Below are positions 1 through 6,347 of a stretch of DNA of 21,688 nt, one piece after another; position 1 is the stretch's first letter, and every line of letters starts with the position of its first letter. Source of the DNA: a virus. The notes beneath the pieces are model-generated. The model was not told the origin of the DNA. It saw only the letters and a list, made by a program, of their open reading frames with translations, and did not search any database. The stretch is taken from the IMG/VR virus record IMGVR_UViG_3300007735_000475, positions 1 to 21,688 of that record. One strand, given 5' to 3'. The translations under genes and the position numbers were made by a program.

Positions 1-14
1 CAAAAAGAAATAAT

Positions 15-581
15 ATGCGCGTAATAATGTTAGACCACGATGGAGTTATCTGTCTATCAGATAATTGGGGGTCACGATTTAAGAAACAACAAAAAGCAAG
101 AAAGAAGCTGAGTCAAGATGTTATGTCAATGCCTGTTGATGCTCGTTTTGATAACTTTGACAAGAAAGCCATTAAGGTATTAAATGAAATCTTGGAACAG
201 ACCGGTGCAGAAATTGTTGTTTCATCTGATTGGAAAAATTGGTGTTCAGTTGAAGAAATGGGTGATTACTACGAAAGACAGGGTATCATCAAACGACCAA
301 TTGATTTTACAGGAAATAACATTGATGGTGATAAGGTTACCTGGCACCGAAATTGGGATTTGGAAGGGACAAGAAGTGTGCAGATTCAAGAGTGGTTAAA
401 GGAACATCCTGAAGTTACACATTGGGTGTCAATTGATGATTTGAATATGGCAAAGACCGGACTTCATTACGGAATGGAATTTGAACACGAATGGGGATTG
501 GACAACTTTGTTTTAACACCAATGCGTAATGAAGGTATCAAACAAGTAGGAGTTAAAGAAAAAGTATTATCTTTTTTATAA
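15..581 (+). CDS. HAD-superfamily phosphatase-like protein
   Basis: 188 aa. Haloacid-dehalogenase-type fold suggested by motif I DHDG (residues 7-10, nucleophile Asp7 and acid Asp9), a Ser motif VVSSDW (68-73) and an acidic motif IDD (140-142). This set and the short length resemble the HAD domains seen in phage and RNA-repair proteins (HAD_SAK type), which remove phosphate from nucleic-acid ends or nucleotides; the substrate here is unknown. The start ATG at 15 follows an A-rich leader with weak ribosome-binding similarity. It ends three bases before the convergent metallopeptidase gene. A phage with many tRNAs could use such an enzyme in tRNA end repair, but no ligase or kinase is visible here, so that role is inference. 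Family assignment is fairly sure, function is not. Confidence 0.75.
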   Translation: MRVIMLDHDGVICLSDNWGSRFKKQQKARKKLSQDVMSMPVDARFDNFDKKAIKVLNEILEQTGAEIVVSSDWKNWCSVEEMGDYYERQGIIKRPIDFTGNNIDGDKVTWHRNWDLEGTRSVQIQEWLKEHPEVTHWVSIDDLNMAKTGLHYGMEFEHEWGLDNFVLTPMRNEGIKQVGVKEKVLSFL

Positions 582-583
582 TA

Positions 584-1897
584 CTATGCTGTTGGATAAT
601 CGGGAGAGGATTTTGAATTTAAATTAGTTTTATCAGTATTTAAAACGTATTCATTTTTCCAATCTTGGTACATATTATTTAAGTTGATTGTATAATTAAC
701 TTTATTTAATTCAATTGCGTTATTTGAATTAATTATATTGATATCTGTATAAACACTAAATAACCAATAAAGAGATGCGTTATTGTAATTATCCACATAA
801 ATTGGTAAAAAATCTTTTTTAGTGGAGACATCCTTCAAACTCTCACATGTATTATCTACAGTTAAAATTCCCCCACCAATTTTTGTATTACATATATTAT
901 AACCAATAGTGATTGTTTCGTCATTTAAACTTTTTTGAAAACTATCAATAAATGTATATAAATTTGAATTAATTTTTAATCCTTTTTTTGATAGAACGTC
1001 AAATAAAATTTTAAATCTGGTAAATTGTTCAGTAGGGTTTTGTCGATACGTTTTATCTAAATCTAATTCATCAAATTTAAAATCAAAAAAGTTTGATGAC
1101 GATGATTGGTGAGGGTATGGTACTAATTTAGAAAAACCTTTTTTACCACTATCGGATGAATAGAATTTAATACCTGACATATTAAAATACCCATCAACTA
1201 AATGACCAATTTCGTGTAAAACACTCTCTTTCCATATTTTAGGGTCTTTAAATGTATAACCTGAACCAATTAAAGATGGACTTAAAGCACATATATAAAC
1301 AGTCGCATCTAATTTCGCAGGCATTACATACATCATAGTATTTGGATTTTTTTCATTGAATTCAAAATCCAAATAAAATCCAATTTTAGGTAAATAATCA
1401 TTTATTAATTTATCGATAGTTTCTTTTACAAAGCTCTCACTTACAAATTTTTTATTATTATTTGAAATTGAAACTATTTTATTTAGCATCTCAGGTTTGG
1501 AATTGTAGTCCAAGTATTTTTTAAAAAATTCAATAGATTCATTTTTAAAAGTTGACGCATACTTTTCTGGTTTTATACTCCTTATTTTTTTTCTAACCCA
1601 TTCTTGGAATAAATTATTTTTGGATGTGTAATATTCTTCGTAAGGAACAGTATTTGCGTATTTTGATTTTAATTCTTCAAATTGCTGTTTAATCTTATTA
1701 AGTGAGTCAACTTGAGAACTAACATTTTTTGTTGTAACTTGTGGAACATAGTTTCTCTCAAAACTATTATCTTTACCTAAATAATCTGACGGCATTGATA
1801 TGTCAACCTTTCCTAAATCGTTTTGTTCTGAAATTATCCCGTATTGTTTTAGTATACTTGATTTTTCTTCTTCAGTGATTATAAATTTTTTTGACAT
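584..1897 (-). CDS. HExxH metallopeptidase-like protein with N-terminal ITE tag
   Basis: 437 aa, minus strand. HEIGH at residues 228-232 in the context ESVLHEIGHLVDG is the zinc-binding HExxH motif of metallopeptidases; flanking hydrophobic residues fit an active-site helix. A third zinc ligand is not obvious. The first 26 residues contain IITEEEKSSIL and then IISEQ, a tag shared with the minus-strand gene at 14542-15099 and, in shorter form, with the 1935 gene and the five paralogues at the window end. Residues about 60-130 are charged and may be coiled coil. It diverges from the 1935 gene across 37 bp, with TATTTAT 12 nt before the start. It could be a packaged or injected protease; the peptidase motif is seen, the role is inferred. 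No signal peptide is visible. Confidence 0.7.
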   Translation of the reverse strand: MSKKFIITEEEKSSILKQYGIISEQNDLGKVDISMPSDYLGKDNSFERNYVPQVTTKNVSSQVDSLNKIKQQFEELKSKYANTVPYEEYYTSKNNLFQEWVRKKIRSIKPEKYASTFKNESIEFFKKYLDYNSKPEMLNKIVSISNNNKKFVSESFVKETIDKLINDYLPKIGFYLDFEFNEKNPNTMMYVMPAKLDATVYICALSPSLIGSGYTFKDPKIWKESVLHEIGHLVDGYFNMSGIKFYSSDSGKKGFSKLVPYPHQSSSSNFFDFKFDELDLDKTYRQNPTEQFTRFKILFDVLSKKGLKINSNLYTFIDSFQKSLNDETITIGYNICNTKIGGGILTVDNTCESLKDVSTKKDFLPIYVDNYNNASLYWLFSVYTDINIINSNNAIELNKVNYTINLNNMYQDWKNEYVLNTDKTNLNSKSSPDYPTA

Positions 1898-1902
1898 ATT
1901 AT

Positions 1903-1909
1903 ATAAATA
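1903..1909 (-). promoter_or_regulatory. TATTTAT element upstream of the metallopeptidase gene
   Basis: On the minus strand TATTTAT begins 12 nt before the start codon. The same element lies 11-13 nt before several other starts in the window. Candidate phage late promoter. Confidence 0.5.
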
Positions 1910-1922
1910 CTAATTAATTTGG

Positions 1923-1929
1923 TATTTAT
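1923..1929 (+). promoter_or_regulatory. TATTTAT element upstream of the 1935 gene
   Basis: TATTTAT begins 12 nt before the ATG at 1935. It is the divergent partner of the element at 1903-1909, so the 37-bp intergenic region appears to hold back-to-back signals. Confidence 0.5.
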
Positions 1930-1934
1930 TTCAT

Positions 1935-2282
1935 ATGAGATATATTATTTCTGAGAGCCAATCCAATAAGTTAGTTTCAAGTATTCAAGGATTAATTGAT
2001 GATACTTTTGAAACAATTAAACAAGAATCTGAAGATTGGGGTATGGGTGAGATGGATGAATTACATGAAATTGGCGCGGTAGATAAAATTAAAATTGACA
2101 GGATTGAAAAGGATAAAGTATTACAAGTTTATGTTAATATATATCTAAATTACCCAAGATATGATTTTGAAAATATTTTAAATGAAATTGAATATAGAAT
2201 TAGACAATACATTCCAAAAACTAATTTAATTGAAAATGAAATAATAGACGACAGGAAATTCGGACCTGGAATTGATTGGTAA
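1935..2282 (+). CDS. Unknown protein with N-terminal ISES tag
   Basis: 115 aa, acidic, no family recognised. It begins MRYIISESQSNKL, matching the MKYLITESQFDK start of the paralogues at 19700-21382; the body differs from theirs. The rest alternates helix-like charged segments and a short beta-like stretch (KVLQVYVNIYLNY, around 68-80), so it is probably a small alpha/beta protein. No signal peptide or membrane segment. The ATG is preceded by the TATTTAT element. It is followed after one base by the next gene, so the two are probably cotranscribed. Function unknown; the shared N-terminus suggests a common destination with the other tagged proteins. Confidence 0.7.
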   Translation: MRYIISESQSNKLVSSIQGLIDDTFETIKQESEDWGMGEMDELHEIGAVDKIKIDRIEKDKVLQVYVNIYLNYPRYDFENILNEIEYRIRQYIPKTNLIENEIIDDRKFGPGIDW

Positions 2283-2283
2283 T

Positions 2284-3180
2284 ATGACGGACAAGATAAA
2301 AAATAAAATCGAACAACTCCTCAATCAGAAAATAGAGGAACTTAAAAAGTCATATCAAAAACATATTGAGAATGACGAAGATGAAGAATTTAATGATGAT
2401 TATTGGTACCTCAGTCCGATAGGTGATAATGAAGTTAAATCAATCAATAGTGTTAATGTTGTTGATGTTAAAATAGTCAAATTAGACCGATTTAAATCCT
2501 TAGGTTTCCCTGATGAGGCTACTCAATTACAAGTTAAGGTTACTGCGAATGTTAATAATAATGTTGATGAGTTTGATGAGATAATTCCAGAACTTGAATC
2601 TGCTTTAGAAATTTTTGCGGATTCGGTTAGGATTGATTTTAACCAAATTATTAAGGAACAAAAAAGAAGAATTAACGAAGTTAATGATGAAACCATACAA
2701 AAAGTGGCGACCAACTGGTTTAAAAGACAAATATCAAGAGGTGAGGACCCACACATAAGTGGTGACTTACTTATGTTTTTAAATATTAAACCACATAGAA
2801 GGGAATACTCAACATTAATTGGGGTTTTACGTTCATTTTTGGGGGACTCGGCTCAACTAGCAATCCAAAACAAAGTTAATAAAACATTTGATACAAATGA
2901 TTATCCTGATATTTCAGGGGGGTATGATTTTAAATTTAAAATTAGTATTGAAGAAATTGAAGGAGACCAAGTAATTCTTAATGTTGAATTAATCCCTGGT
3001 GGAAAAGTTACATTAATCATGCAAGATGGGGAGACGGTTAGTTTGGCTCAAGCAATGTGGGATGAAGAAATAGGTGATGAAGTCAGCATGGAGGTTGATG
3101 ATGTGATAAATGGAATACTATACGAAGAAATTCCAAATTACACAGGATATTCATTTGTAATTAACCACACTGATTATTAA
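2284..3180 (+). CDS. Unknown acidic protein, probably cotranscribed with the ISES-tagged gene
   Basis: 298 aa. The start was chosen at the ATG of MTDKIKNKI, which begins one base after the upstream stop; an in-frame ATG 12 bases earlier lies inside the previous gene. Residues 1-35 look like an amphipathic, coiled-coil-prone helix, followed by an acidic patch (ENDEDEEFNDD). Later segments are beta-rich (KFKISIEEIEGDQVILNVELIPGGKVTLI, about 222-250). No catalytic motif, signal peptide or membrane segment was recognised. The tight spacing behind a tagged gene suggests a partner protein, for example an assembly or virion component; this is inference. It could equally be an unrelated hypothetical protein. 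Confidence 0.7.
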   Translation: MTDKIKNKIEQLLNQKIEELKKSYQKHIENDEDEEFNDDYWYLSPIGDNEVKSINSVNVVDVKIVKLDRFKSLGFPDEATQLQVKVTANVNNNVDEFDEIIPELESALEIFADSVRIDFNQIIKEQKRRINEVNDETIQKVATNWFKRQISRGEDPHISGDLLMFLNIKPHRREYSTLIGVLRSFLGDSAQLAIQNKVNKTFDTNDYPDISGGYDFKFKISIEEIEGDQVILNVELIPGGKVTLIMQDGETVSLAQAMWDEEIGDEVSMEVDDVINGILYEEIPNYTGYSFVINHTDY

Positions 3181-3251
3181 CATATTTTTTATTACTTTAT
3201 CTGTAACTTTTTCTATTTATTGTAGTATATTCACATACTTACAAAAATTAG

Positions 3252-3728
3252 ATGGAAAACTCTTTACTTTATCATTCAGGTAACATCACCCAAGAATACG
3301 TGGATGAGGTAATTGAGTTTGTTTCAAAACTTGAAGAGAAACCGGCATTAATCAGAAAAATGTCTTTTTTAATTGTCGAAGCCCTACAAAATGTAATTAA
3401 TCACTCAGACAAAACACCAAAGGGTGAAACGTTTGCTTACTTTGAGTTACTTAAAAACGGAGATACTTACATAATCAAAACAGGTAACTTATTGTTAAAA
3501 GAAAATACCGAAGAACTTGAGAAACGGTTACAATGTGTGACCACTTCAAATGAAGAAGAAATTAAAGAAAAAATTCTTAATAAACTTGAACAAGAAGGAT
3601 TTAGTGAAAAAGGTGGTGCTGGTATCGGATTACTTGCGATAAGAAAAAGAGTGGGTGATGGTATGAGTTATGAAATAGAATACTTTAAAGAAAACTATAA
3701 TTTCATACATTTTGAAATAAAAATTTAA
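3252..3728 (+). CDS. SiaB-like ATPase/kinase (GHKL fold)
   Basis: 158 aa. The layout matches the SiaB family (DUF6272) of GHKL-fold protein kinases related to anti-sigma factors: an N-box helix with EALQNVINHS (E43, N47) and a glycine-rich nucleotide lid GGAGIGLL (121-128). No separate sensor or dimerisation domain is present. In bacteria such proteins phosphorylate a small partner to control partner switching or a diguanylate cyclase; no SiaC-like partner is seen here. A 71-bp AT-rich gap with a TATTTAT further upstream (3214-3220) separates it from the previous gene. In a phage it could redirect host sigma or second-messenger control, which is inference. Other GHKL anti-sigma families are the main alternative. 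Confidence 0.65.
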   Translation: MENSLLYHSGNITQEYVDEVIEFVSKLEEKPALIRKMSFLIVEALQNVINHSDKTPKGETFAYFELLKNGDTYIIKTGNLLLKENTEELEKRLQCVTTSNEEEIKEKILNKLEQEGFSEKGGAGIGLLAIRKRVGDGMSYEIEYFKENYNFIHFEIKI

Positions 3729-3735
3729 AAAAAAC

Positions 3736-3766
3736 TTGACATAACTGAAAAATAGCAGTACTTTTG
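3736..3766 (+). promoter_or_regulatory. Bacteroidetes-type promoter
   Basis: TTG (3736-3738) followed after 20 nt by TACTTTTG (3759-3766), matching the Bacteroidetes -33/-7 pattern TTG...TAnnTTTG. It would start transcription about 25-30 nt before the small gene at 3796. Confidence 0.7.
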
Positions 3767-3795
3767 TAAAACAATTGATATTTAATAAGAAAACA

Positions 3796-3909
3796 ATGAA
3801 ACAGAACTCAACACATAACGTAAGTAATCTCCCGATGAATGTGGGCCAAGCGTGGTTTACGATTAAGGGGCAGGATTGCCGTAAGTTCAGGGTTCTTAAT
3901 AAGATGTAA
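3796..3909 (+). CDS. 37-aa small protein with its own promoter and terminator
   Basis: ATG at 3796, TAA at 3907-3909; the product begins MKQNSTHNVSNLPMNV and ends with a basic tail (KFRVLNKM). No family recognised. The reading frame is supported mainly by context: a good promoter ends 30 bases upstream and a strong intrinsic terminator follows, making a self-contained single-gene unit. It may be an early-expressed small regulatory peptide. Alternatively the transcript could act as a small RNA and the frame be fortuitous. Confidence 0.5.
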   Translation: MKQNSTHNVSNLPMNVGQAWFTIKGQDCRKFRVLNKM

Positions 3910-3935
3910 TCGTATCATCAAATATATAAAGAAAG

Positions 3936-3967
3936 ACCCTGAACTATAAAGTTCGGGGTTTTTTTTT
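3936..3967 (+). terminator. Rho-independent terminator
   Basis: Nine-base-pair stem ACCCTGAAC/GTTCGGGGT (one G-U pair) with loop TATAAA, followed by a run of nine T. Terminates the 37-aa gene unit before the tRNA array. Confidence 0.85.
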
Positions 3968-4005
3968 GGTGTTACAAAAAGGTTCTTTGACATATTGGGA
4001 AAAAT

Positions 4006-4077
4006 GGTGATGTAGCTCAGAGGTGGAGCGTCTGATTGTTAATCAGAGGGTCGGGATTTCGAAATTCCCCATCACCG
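4006..4077 (+). tRNA. tRNA-Asn(GUU)
   Basis: Cloverleaf: acceptor GGTGATG/CATCACC, D stem GCTC/GAGC, anticodon GTT (4038-4040) in a TCTGA/TCAGA arm, T loop TTCGAAA, discriminator G. CCA is not encoded. First tRNA of the main array. Confidence 0.93.
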
Positions 4078-4085
4078 CAAATAAT

Positions 4086-4157
4086 GACCTCGTAGCTCAG
4101 AGGAAGAGCACCTAGCTTTTAACTAGGGAGTCGGGATTTCGAAATTCCCCGGGGTCA
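4086..4157 (+). tRNA. tRNA-Lys(UUU)
   Basis: Acceptor GACCTCG/CGGGGTC, D stem GCTC/GAGC, anticodon TTT (4118-4120), T loop TTCGAAA, discriminator A. Its T arm is nearly identical to that of the preceding tRNA-Asn, suggesting duplication. Confidence 0.93.
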
Positions 4158-4167
4158 CTTTTTATAC

Positions 4168-4252
4168 ACGTCAGTGGCCGAATGGTTTAGGCAACGGTCT
4201 CCAAAACCGTGAACTATTATGTTCTATGAGGGTTCGAATCCTTCCTGGCGTG
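4168..4252 (+). tRNA. Class II tRNA with CCA (Trp) anticodon
   Basis: Acceptor ACGTCAG/CTGGCGT, Ser/Leu-like D arm (GCCGAATGGTTTAGGC), anticodon loop CTCCAAA giving CCA (4201-4203) on a perfect 5-bp stem ACGGT/ACCGT, a long variable arm (GAAC/GTTC stem) and a normal T arm. The anticodon reads UGG, yet tRNA-Trp is normally class I; the body looks like tRNA-Ser. Charging identity is therefore uncertain. The discriminator is G, which fits Ser and also bacterial Trp. Confidence 0.8.
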
Positions 4253-4258
4253 CAACAA

Positions 4259-4329
4259 GCCTCTATAGTTAAAAGGTATAACGATTGATTTGTAATCAAT
4301 TGTTCTTGGTTCGATTCCGAGTAGGGGCT
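4259..4329 (+). tRNA. tRNA-Thr(UGU)
   Basis: Acceptor GCCTCTA/TAGGGGC, anticodon TGT (4291-4293) in an ATTGA/TCAAT arm, T loop TTCGATT, discriminator T. Starts six bases after the preceding tRNA. Confidence 0.9.
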
Positions 4330-4394
4330 CAAACATTATTTATGAGTTTCAAATTTTAATTTTTTAGTTTTAAATATTTTTCGAACCCGTGGTA

Positions 4395-4401
4395 TATTTA
4401 T
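4395..4401 (+). promoter_or_regulatory. TATTTAT element upstream of HNH gene
   Basis: TATTTAT 24 nt before the likely ATG of the HNH gene; spacing is longer than for the tagged genes. Possible late promoter, weaker case. Confidence 0.3.
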
Positions 4402-4418
4402 ATAAAAAAAGAAATAAA

Positions 4419-5006
4419 ATGGACACGAGTTTGAAACAGGGAATATTAAAATTAAGAAAGGAAGGGAAAAATTATAATGAGATATCTAAAATTTTGAATT
4501 GTTCAAAAAGCACAATATCATATCATTGTAATCATAATGATGTTGGAGGTAACTTTGTGAGTGAAATCAGAGAAAAATTAACTGAAGATGACATTATTGA
4601 GTTGAATAAATATTATAAAGAACACACAATTAAAGAGTGTATGGATAAGATTAACATTTCGAAAACAACGGTTGTTAAACATACTATAAACAAATATCGT
4701 AAATTGAGTGATGAGGAAATAAAAATCCGAAACTATAATCATGTGAAGACACATAGACAAAAATTAAAACAATCTGCTATAATTTATAAAGGTGGTTGTT
4801 GTGAGAGATGTGGATATGATAGATGTAATTCGGCGTTAGAGTTTCACCACTTAAATCCGAATGAAAAAGATTTTGGAATCGGTACTTATAAAGTTTTATC
4901 TTGGGATAAATTGAAAAATGAATTAGATAAATGTATTATGGTTTGTGCTAATTGTCACAGAGAAATACATGAAGAGTTAGATTATGGTCATGTAGTGAAA
5001 TGGTAA
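4419..5006 (+). CDS. HNH homing-type endonuclease with N-terminal HTH
   Basis: 195 aa from the ATG of MDTSLKQG; a GTG 30 bases upstream is in frame but overlaps the TATTTAT element. Residues 7-40 (GILKLRKEGKNYNEISKIL...STISYH) form a helix-turn-helix of the resolvase/Homeodomain-like kind, and 60-92 look like a second one (TIKECMDKINISKTTVVKH). The C-terminal HNH domain has CERC (128-131), FHH (142-144) and CANCHREIH (176-184), the zinc and catalytic set of HNH nucleases. Sits inside the tRNA array. The last six codons and stop overlap the 5' 21 bases of tRNA-Ile, so its stop codon lies within the D arm of that tRNA. This placement fits a mobile endonuclease gene that invaded the array. Confidence 0.88.
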   Translation: MDTSLKQGILKLRKEGKNYNEISKILNCSKSTISYHCNHNDVGGNFVSEIREKLTEDDIIELNKYYKEHTIKECMDKINISKTTVVKHTINKYRKLSDEEIKIRNYNHVKTHRQKLKQSAIIYKGGCCERCGYDRCNSALEFHHLNPNEKDFGIGTYKVLSWDKLKNELDKCIMVCANCHREIHEELDYGHVVKW

Positions 5007-5057
5007 TCACGCAACACTGATACTGTTGTATTTTGAGTTCGAGTCTCAGCATGACTA
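4986..5057 (+). tRNA. tRNA-Ile(GAU)
   Basis: Acceptor GGTCATG/CATGACT (first pair G-U), D stem GTGA/TCAC, anticodon GAT (5019-5021) on CAACA/TGTTG, T loop TTCGAGT, discriminator A. Its first 21 bases are also the 3' end of the HNH coding sequence. Confidence 0.9.
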
Positions 5058-5065
5058 CTAAAATT

Positions 5066-5137
5066 CGAGAATGAGGTGTAATGGTATGCATGGGATGTTT
5101 GGGGCATTCAGGAGACGTTCGATTCGTACATTTTCGA
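5066..5137 (+). tRNA. tRNA-Pro(UGG)
   Basis: Acceptor CGAGAAT/ATTTTCG, anticodon loop TTTGGGG giving TGG (5100-5102) on GGATG/CATTC, T loop TTCGATT. The T stem has only three solid pairs and the D region has one extra base, so it may be decaying or fold unusually. Confidence 0.72.
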
Positions 5138-5148
5138 CAATTTAAAAT

Positions 5149-5221
5149 GGGCCGGTAGCTTAAATGGCTAAAGCGCTGCACTTGCAATGCGGAAGATTGG
5201 GTTCGAGCCCCACCGTGTCCA
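5149..5221 (+). tRNA. tRNA-Ala(UGC)
   Basis: Anticodon TGC (5183-5185) on CTGCA/TGCGG, D stem GCTT/AAGC, T loop TTCGAGC. The acceptor keeps G1-C72, G2-C71 and the alanine identity pair G3-U70 but mismatches at the fifth and sixth pairs. Discriminator A. Confidence 0.82.
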
Positions 5222-5244
5222 CTAAACTTTAAAAACCAAAAATT

Positions 5245-5274
5245 ATGAGACCAGGACACTATTATGGATATTAG
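5245..5274 (+). CDS. Possible 9-aa leader peptide
   Basis: ATG at 5245, TAG at 5272-5274, encoding MRPGHYYGY. Its stop lies within a perfect 6-bp hairpin ATTAGG/CCTAAT (5270-5286) just before the ATG of the 5291 gene. The arrangement resembles a translated leader, but so short a frame could be chance. Confidence 0.2.
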   Translation: MRPGHYYGY

Positions 5275-5290
5275 GTAAACCCTAATAACT

Positions 5291-5512
5291 ATGTCAAAAA
5301 ACAGAAACAGAGCAAAGCTCAAACAATCAGAATGTGGTCGGGATTACCACCTAATTTCTCTAAACGAATGGTATCCACTTTATTGGGATGAAGGATTAAA
5401 TTTCTATCCATACTATAAGAGAGGTTATAAAAATCCAAACAAGAAAATTCCTTGGGCGAAAGTACGAGAGTATAGAACTTGGAAATACAACAGAAAAAAT
5501 CAGTGGAAGTAA
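5291..5512 (+). CDS. Small basic, aromatic-rich protein
   Basis: 73 aa, strongly basic, rich in Tyr and Trp (residues about 25-50: WYPLYWDEG...FYPYYKRGYKN) and ending REYRTWKYNRKNQWK. No family recognised; such short basic proteins ending in RTWKYNRK-like tails are frequent in large phages. Likely nucleic-acid binding by charge, but that is inference. It lies between tRNA-Ala and tRNA-Ile(UAU) and follows a 6-bp hairpin that ends five bases before the start, so translation may be modulated by that structure. No membrane segment or signal peptide. Confidence 0.65.
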   Translation: MSKNRNRAKLKQSECGRDYHLISLNEWYPLYWDEGLNFYPYYKRGYKNPNKKIPWAKVREYRTWKYNRKNQWK

Positions 5513-5522
5513 TTCCACAAAT

Positions 5523-5596
5523 GCTTCCGTAGCTCAGGGGTATAGAGCGGGACTCTTATACAGTCAAGGTCATTGGTTCAATTCCAATCGGAAGTA
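5523..5596 (+). tRNA. tRNA-Ile(UAU)
   Basis: Acceptor GCTTCCG/CGGAAGT, D stem GCTC/GAGC, anticodon loop CTTATAC giving TAT (5557-5559), T arm ATTGG/CCAAT, discriminator A. UAU reads AUA directly, whereas most bacteria use a lysidine-modified CAU tRNA. One mismatch at the base of the anticodon stem. Confidence 0.83.
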
Positions 5597-5598
5597 CG

Positions 5599-5662
5599 AA
5601 AAAAATGGGTGGGACTTGTGAAAAATGAGAGTAAAACCACTCTTCACGGAAAAAATGGGTGG
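5599..5662 (+). repeat. Direct repeat AAAAAATGGGTGG flanking a hairpin
   Basis: The 13-mer occurs at 5599-5612 (with one extra A) and 5650-5662. Between them lies a hairpin (AGAGT/ACTCT, loop AAAACC). No gene here. Function unknown; possibly a processing spacer between tRNAs or a duplication scar. Confidence 0.5.
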
Positions 5663-5682
5663 AGATTATTTTCCACTAAAAT

Positions 5683-5756
5683 AGCCCCTTGGCTCAGTGG
5701 TTTAGGGCGATTGTCTTACAAACAATAGGTCGTGTGTTCGATTCACACAGGGGCTA
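5683..5756 (+). tRNA. tRNA-Val(UAC)
   Basis: Acceptor AGCCCCT/AGGGGCT, D stem GCTC/GGGC, anticodon TAC (5717-5719) on ATTGT/ACAAT, perfect T stem GTGTG/CACAC, discriminator A. Confidence 0.93.
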
Positions 5757-5762
5757 CTTTAA

Positions 5763-5834
5763 CCCGGTATAACTCAGTGGTAGAGTACTTGATTCATATC
5801 CAAGTTGTCAAAAGTTCAATTCTTTTTACCGGGA
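5763..5834 (+). tRNA. tRNA-Met(CAU), elongator type or Ile2
   Basis: Acceptor CCCGGTA/TACCGGG fully paired, D stem ACTC/GAGT, anticodon CAT (5795-5797), T stem AAAAG/CTTTT, discriminator A. Full pairing of the first acceptor pair argues against an initiator. Sequence alone does not separate Met from lysidine-modified Ile. Confidence 0.87.
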
Positions 5835-5849
5835 CAACGAAAAAGTTTG

Positions 5850-5857
5850 TATATTTG
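5850..5857 (+). promoter_or_regulatory. TATATTTG -7 element before tRNA-Phe
   Basis: Matches TAnnTTTG and lies 12 bases before tRNA-Phe. No clear TTG at the -33 position, so promoter strength is uncertain. Confidence 0.45.
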
Positions 5858-5869
5858 CAAACGAAATAT

Positions 5870-5945
5870 GGGGTGATAGCGCAGGTGGTCAGTTCGCGTC
5901 GGTCTGAAAAACCGAAGATGTGTGGTTCAACTCCCACTCACCCCA
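5870..5945 (+). tRNA. tRNA-Phe(GAA)
   Basis: Acceptor GGGGTGA/TCACCCC, D stem GCGC/GCGT, anticodon GAA (5906-5908) on TCGGT/ACCGA, discriminator A. The T arm pairs best as GTGG/CCAC with an eight-base loop, slightly unusual. Confidence 0.87.
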
Positions 5946-5949
5946 CGAG

Positions 5950-6022
5950 GTCCTGAATTAACAGGACAAACCCCACCTCCGAAATGGCAGTCAGTCCGTT
6001 AATCTGACGAAGTGGGTTTTTT
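5950..6022 (+). terminator. Hairpin plus Rho-independent terminator
   Basis: A perfect hairpin GTCCTG/CAGGAC (5950-5967) is followed by a stem CCCAC (5972-5976)/GTGGG (6012-6016) enclosing an inner GTCAG/CTGAC hairpin, then six T. Probably ends the transcript carrying the first tRNA block. Confidence 0.65.
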
Positions 6023-6026
6023 ATAA

Positions 6027-6099
6027 GCGGGTATAGTATAAAGGCTTATTATGTCGGTCTTCCAAACCGAGGATGTGAGTTCGATTCTCACTACCCGCT
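6027..6099 (+). tRNA. tRNA-Gly(UCC)
   Basis: Acceptor GCGGGTA/TACCCGC, anticodon TCC (6061-6063) on TCGGT/ACCGA, T stem GTGAG/CTCAC, discriminator T as usual for glycine. Confidence 0.92.
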
Positions 6100-6105
6100 C
6101 TTTTT

Positions 6106-6178
6106 GGCTCCATGGTTGAATGGCTACAATGCCGGCTTGTCACGCCGTGTGGTACGGGTTCGAATCCCGTTGGAGCCG
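6106..6178 (+). tRNA. tRNA-Asp(GUC)
   Basis: Acceptor GGCTCCA/TGGAGCC, anticodon GTC (6139-6141) in a CGGC/GCCG arm, T stem ACGGG/CCCGT, discriminator G as usual for Asp. Confidence 0.92.
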
Positions 6179-6195
6179 CTAAAGAGGAACAACTT

Positions 6196-6233
6196 AGTGT
6201 AGGAGCCTCAGGGGACTGCAGCCCCACTACACT
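6196..6233 (+). ncRNA. Hairpin between tRNA-Asp and tRNA-Gln
   Basis: Perfect outer stem AGTGTAG/CTACACT (6196-6202 with 6227-6233) and inner GGGG/CCCC stem. No T run follows, so it is not a classical terminator. Perhaps a processing signal or RNase barrier. Confidence 0.45.
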
Positions 6234-6239
6234 CCATAT

Positions 6240-6310
6240 TGTCCTGTAGTGAAATGGCATCACACAACACTTTGACTGTTGTATTTCTGGTTCGAGTCCA
6301 GACGGGATAA
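6240..6310 (+). tRNA. tRNA-Gln(UUG)
   Basis: Acceptor TGTCCTG/CGGGATA with the U1-A72 pair typical of Gln, D stem GTGA/TCAC, anticodon TTG (6272-6274) on CAACA/TGTTG, T stem TCTGG/CCAGA, discriminator A. D and anticodon arms closely resemble the tRNA-Ile at 4986, suggesting common descent. Confidence 0.9.
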
Positions 6311-6347
6311 CTTTTTTATCTGAAATTTTATTACTATTATTAAAACT

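Noticed and set aside
4389-4418. GTG start 30 bases upstream for the HNH gene
   Set aside because: It would place the start codon before the TATTTAT element and add a low-complexity leader; the ATG at 4419 begins right before the helix-turn-helix.
6021-6263. 80-aa frame on the minus strand
   Set aside because: It runs through antisense of three tRNAs; its residues are complements of tRNA arms, so it is a shadow frame. The same applies to the minus frames at 4948-5322 and 13322-13549.
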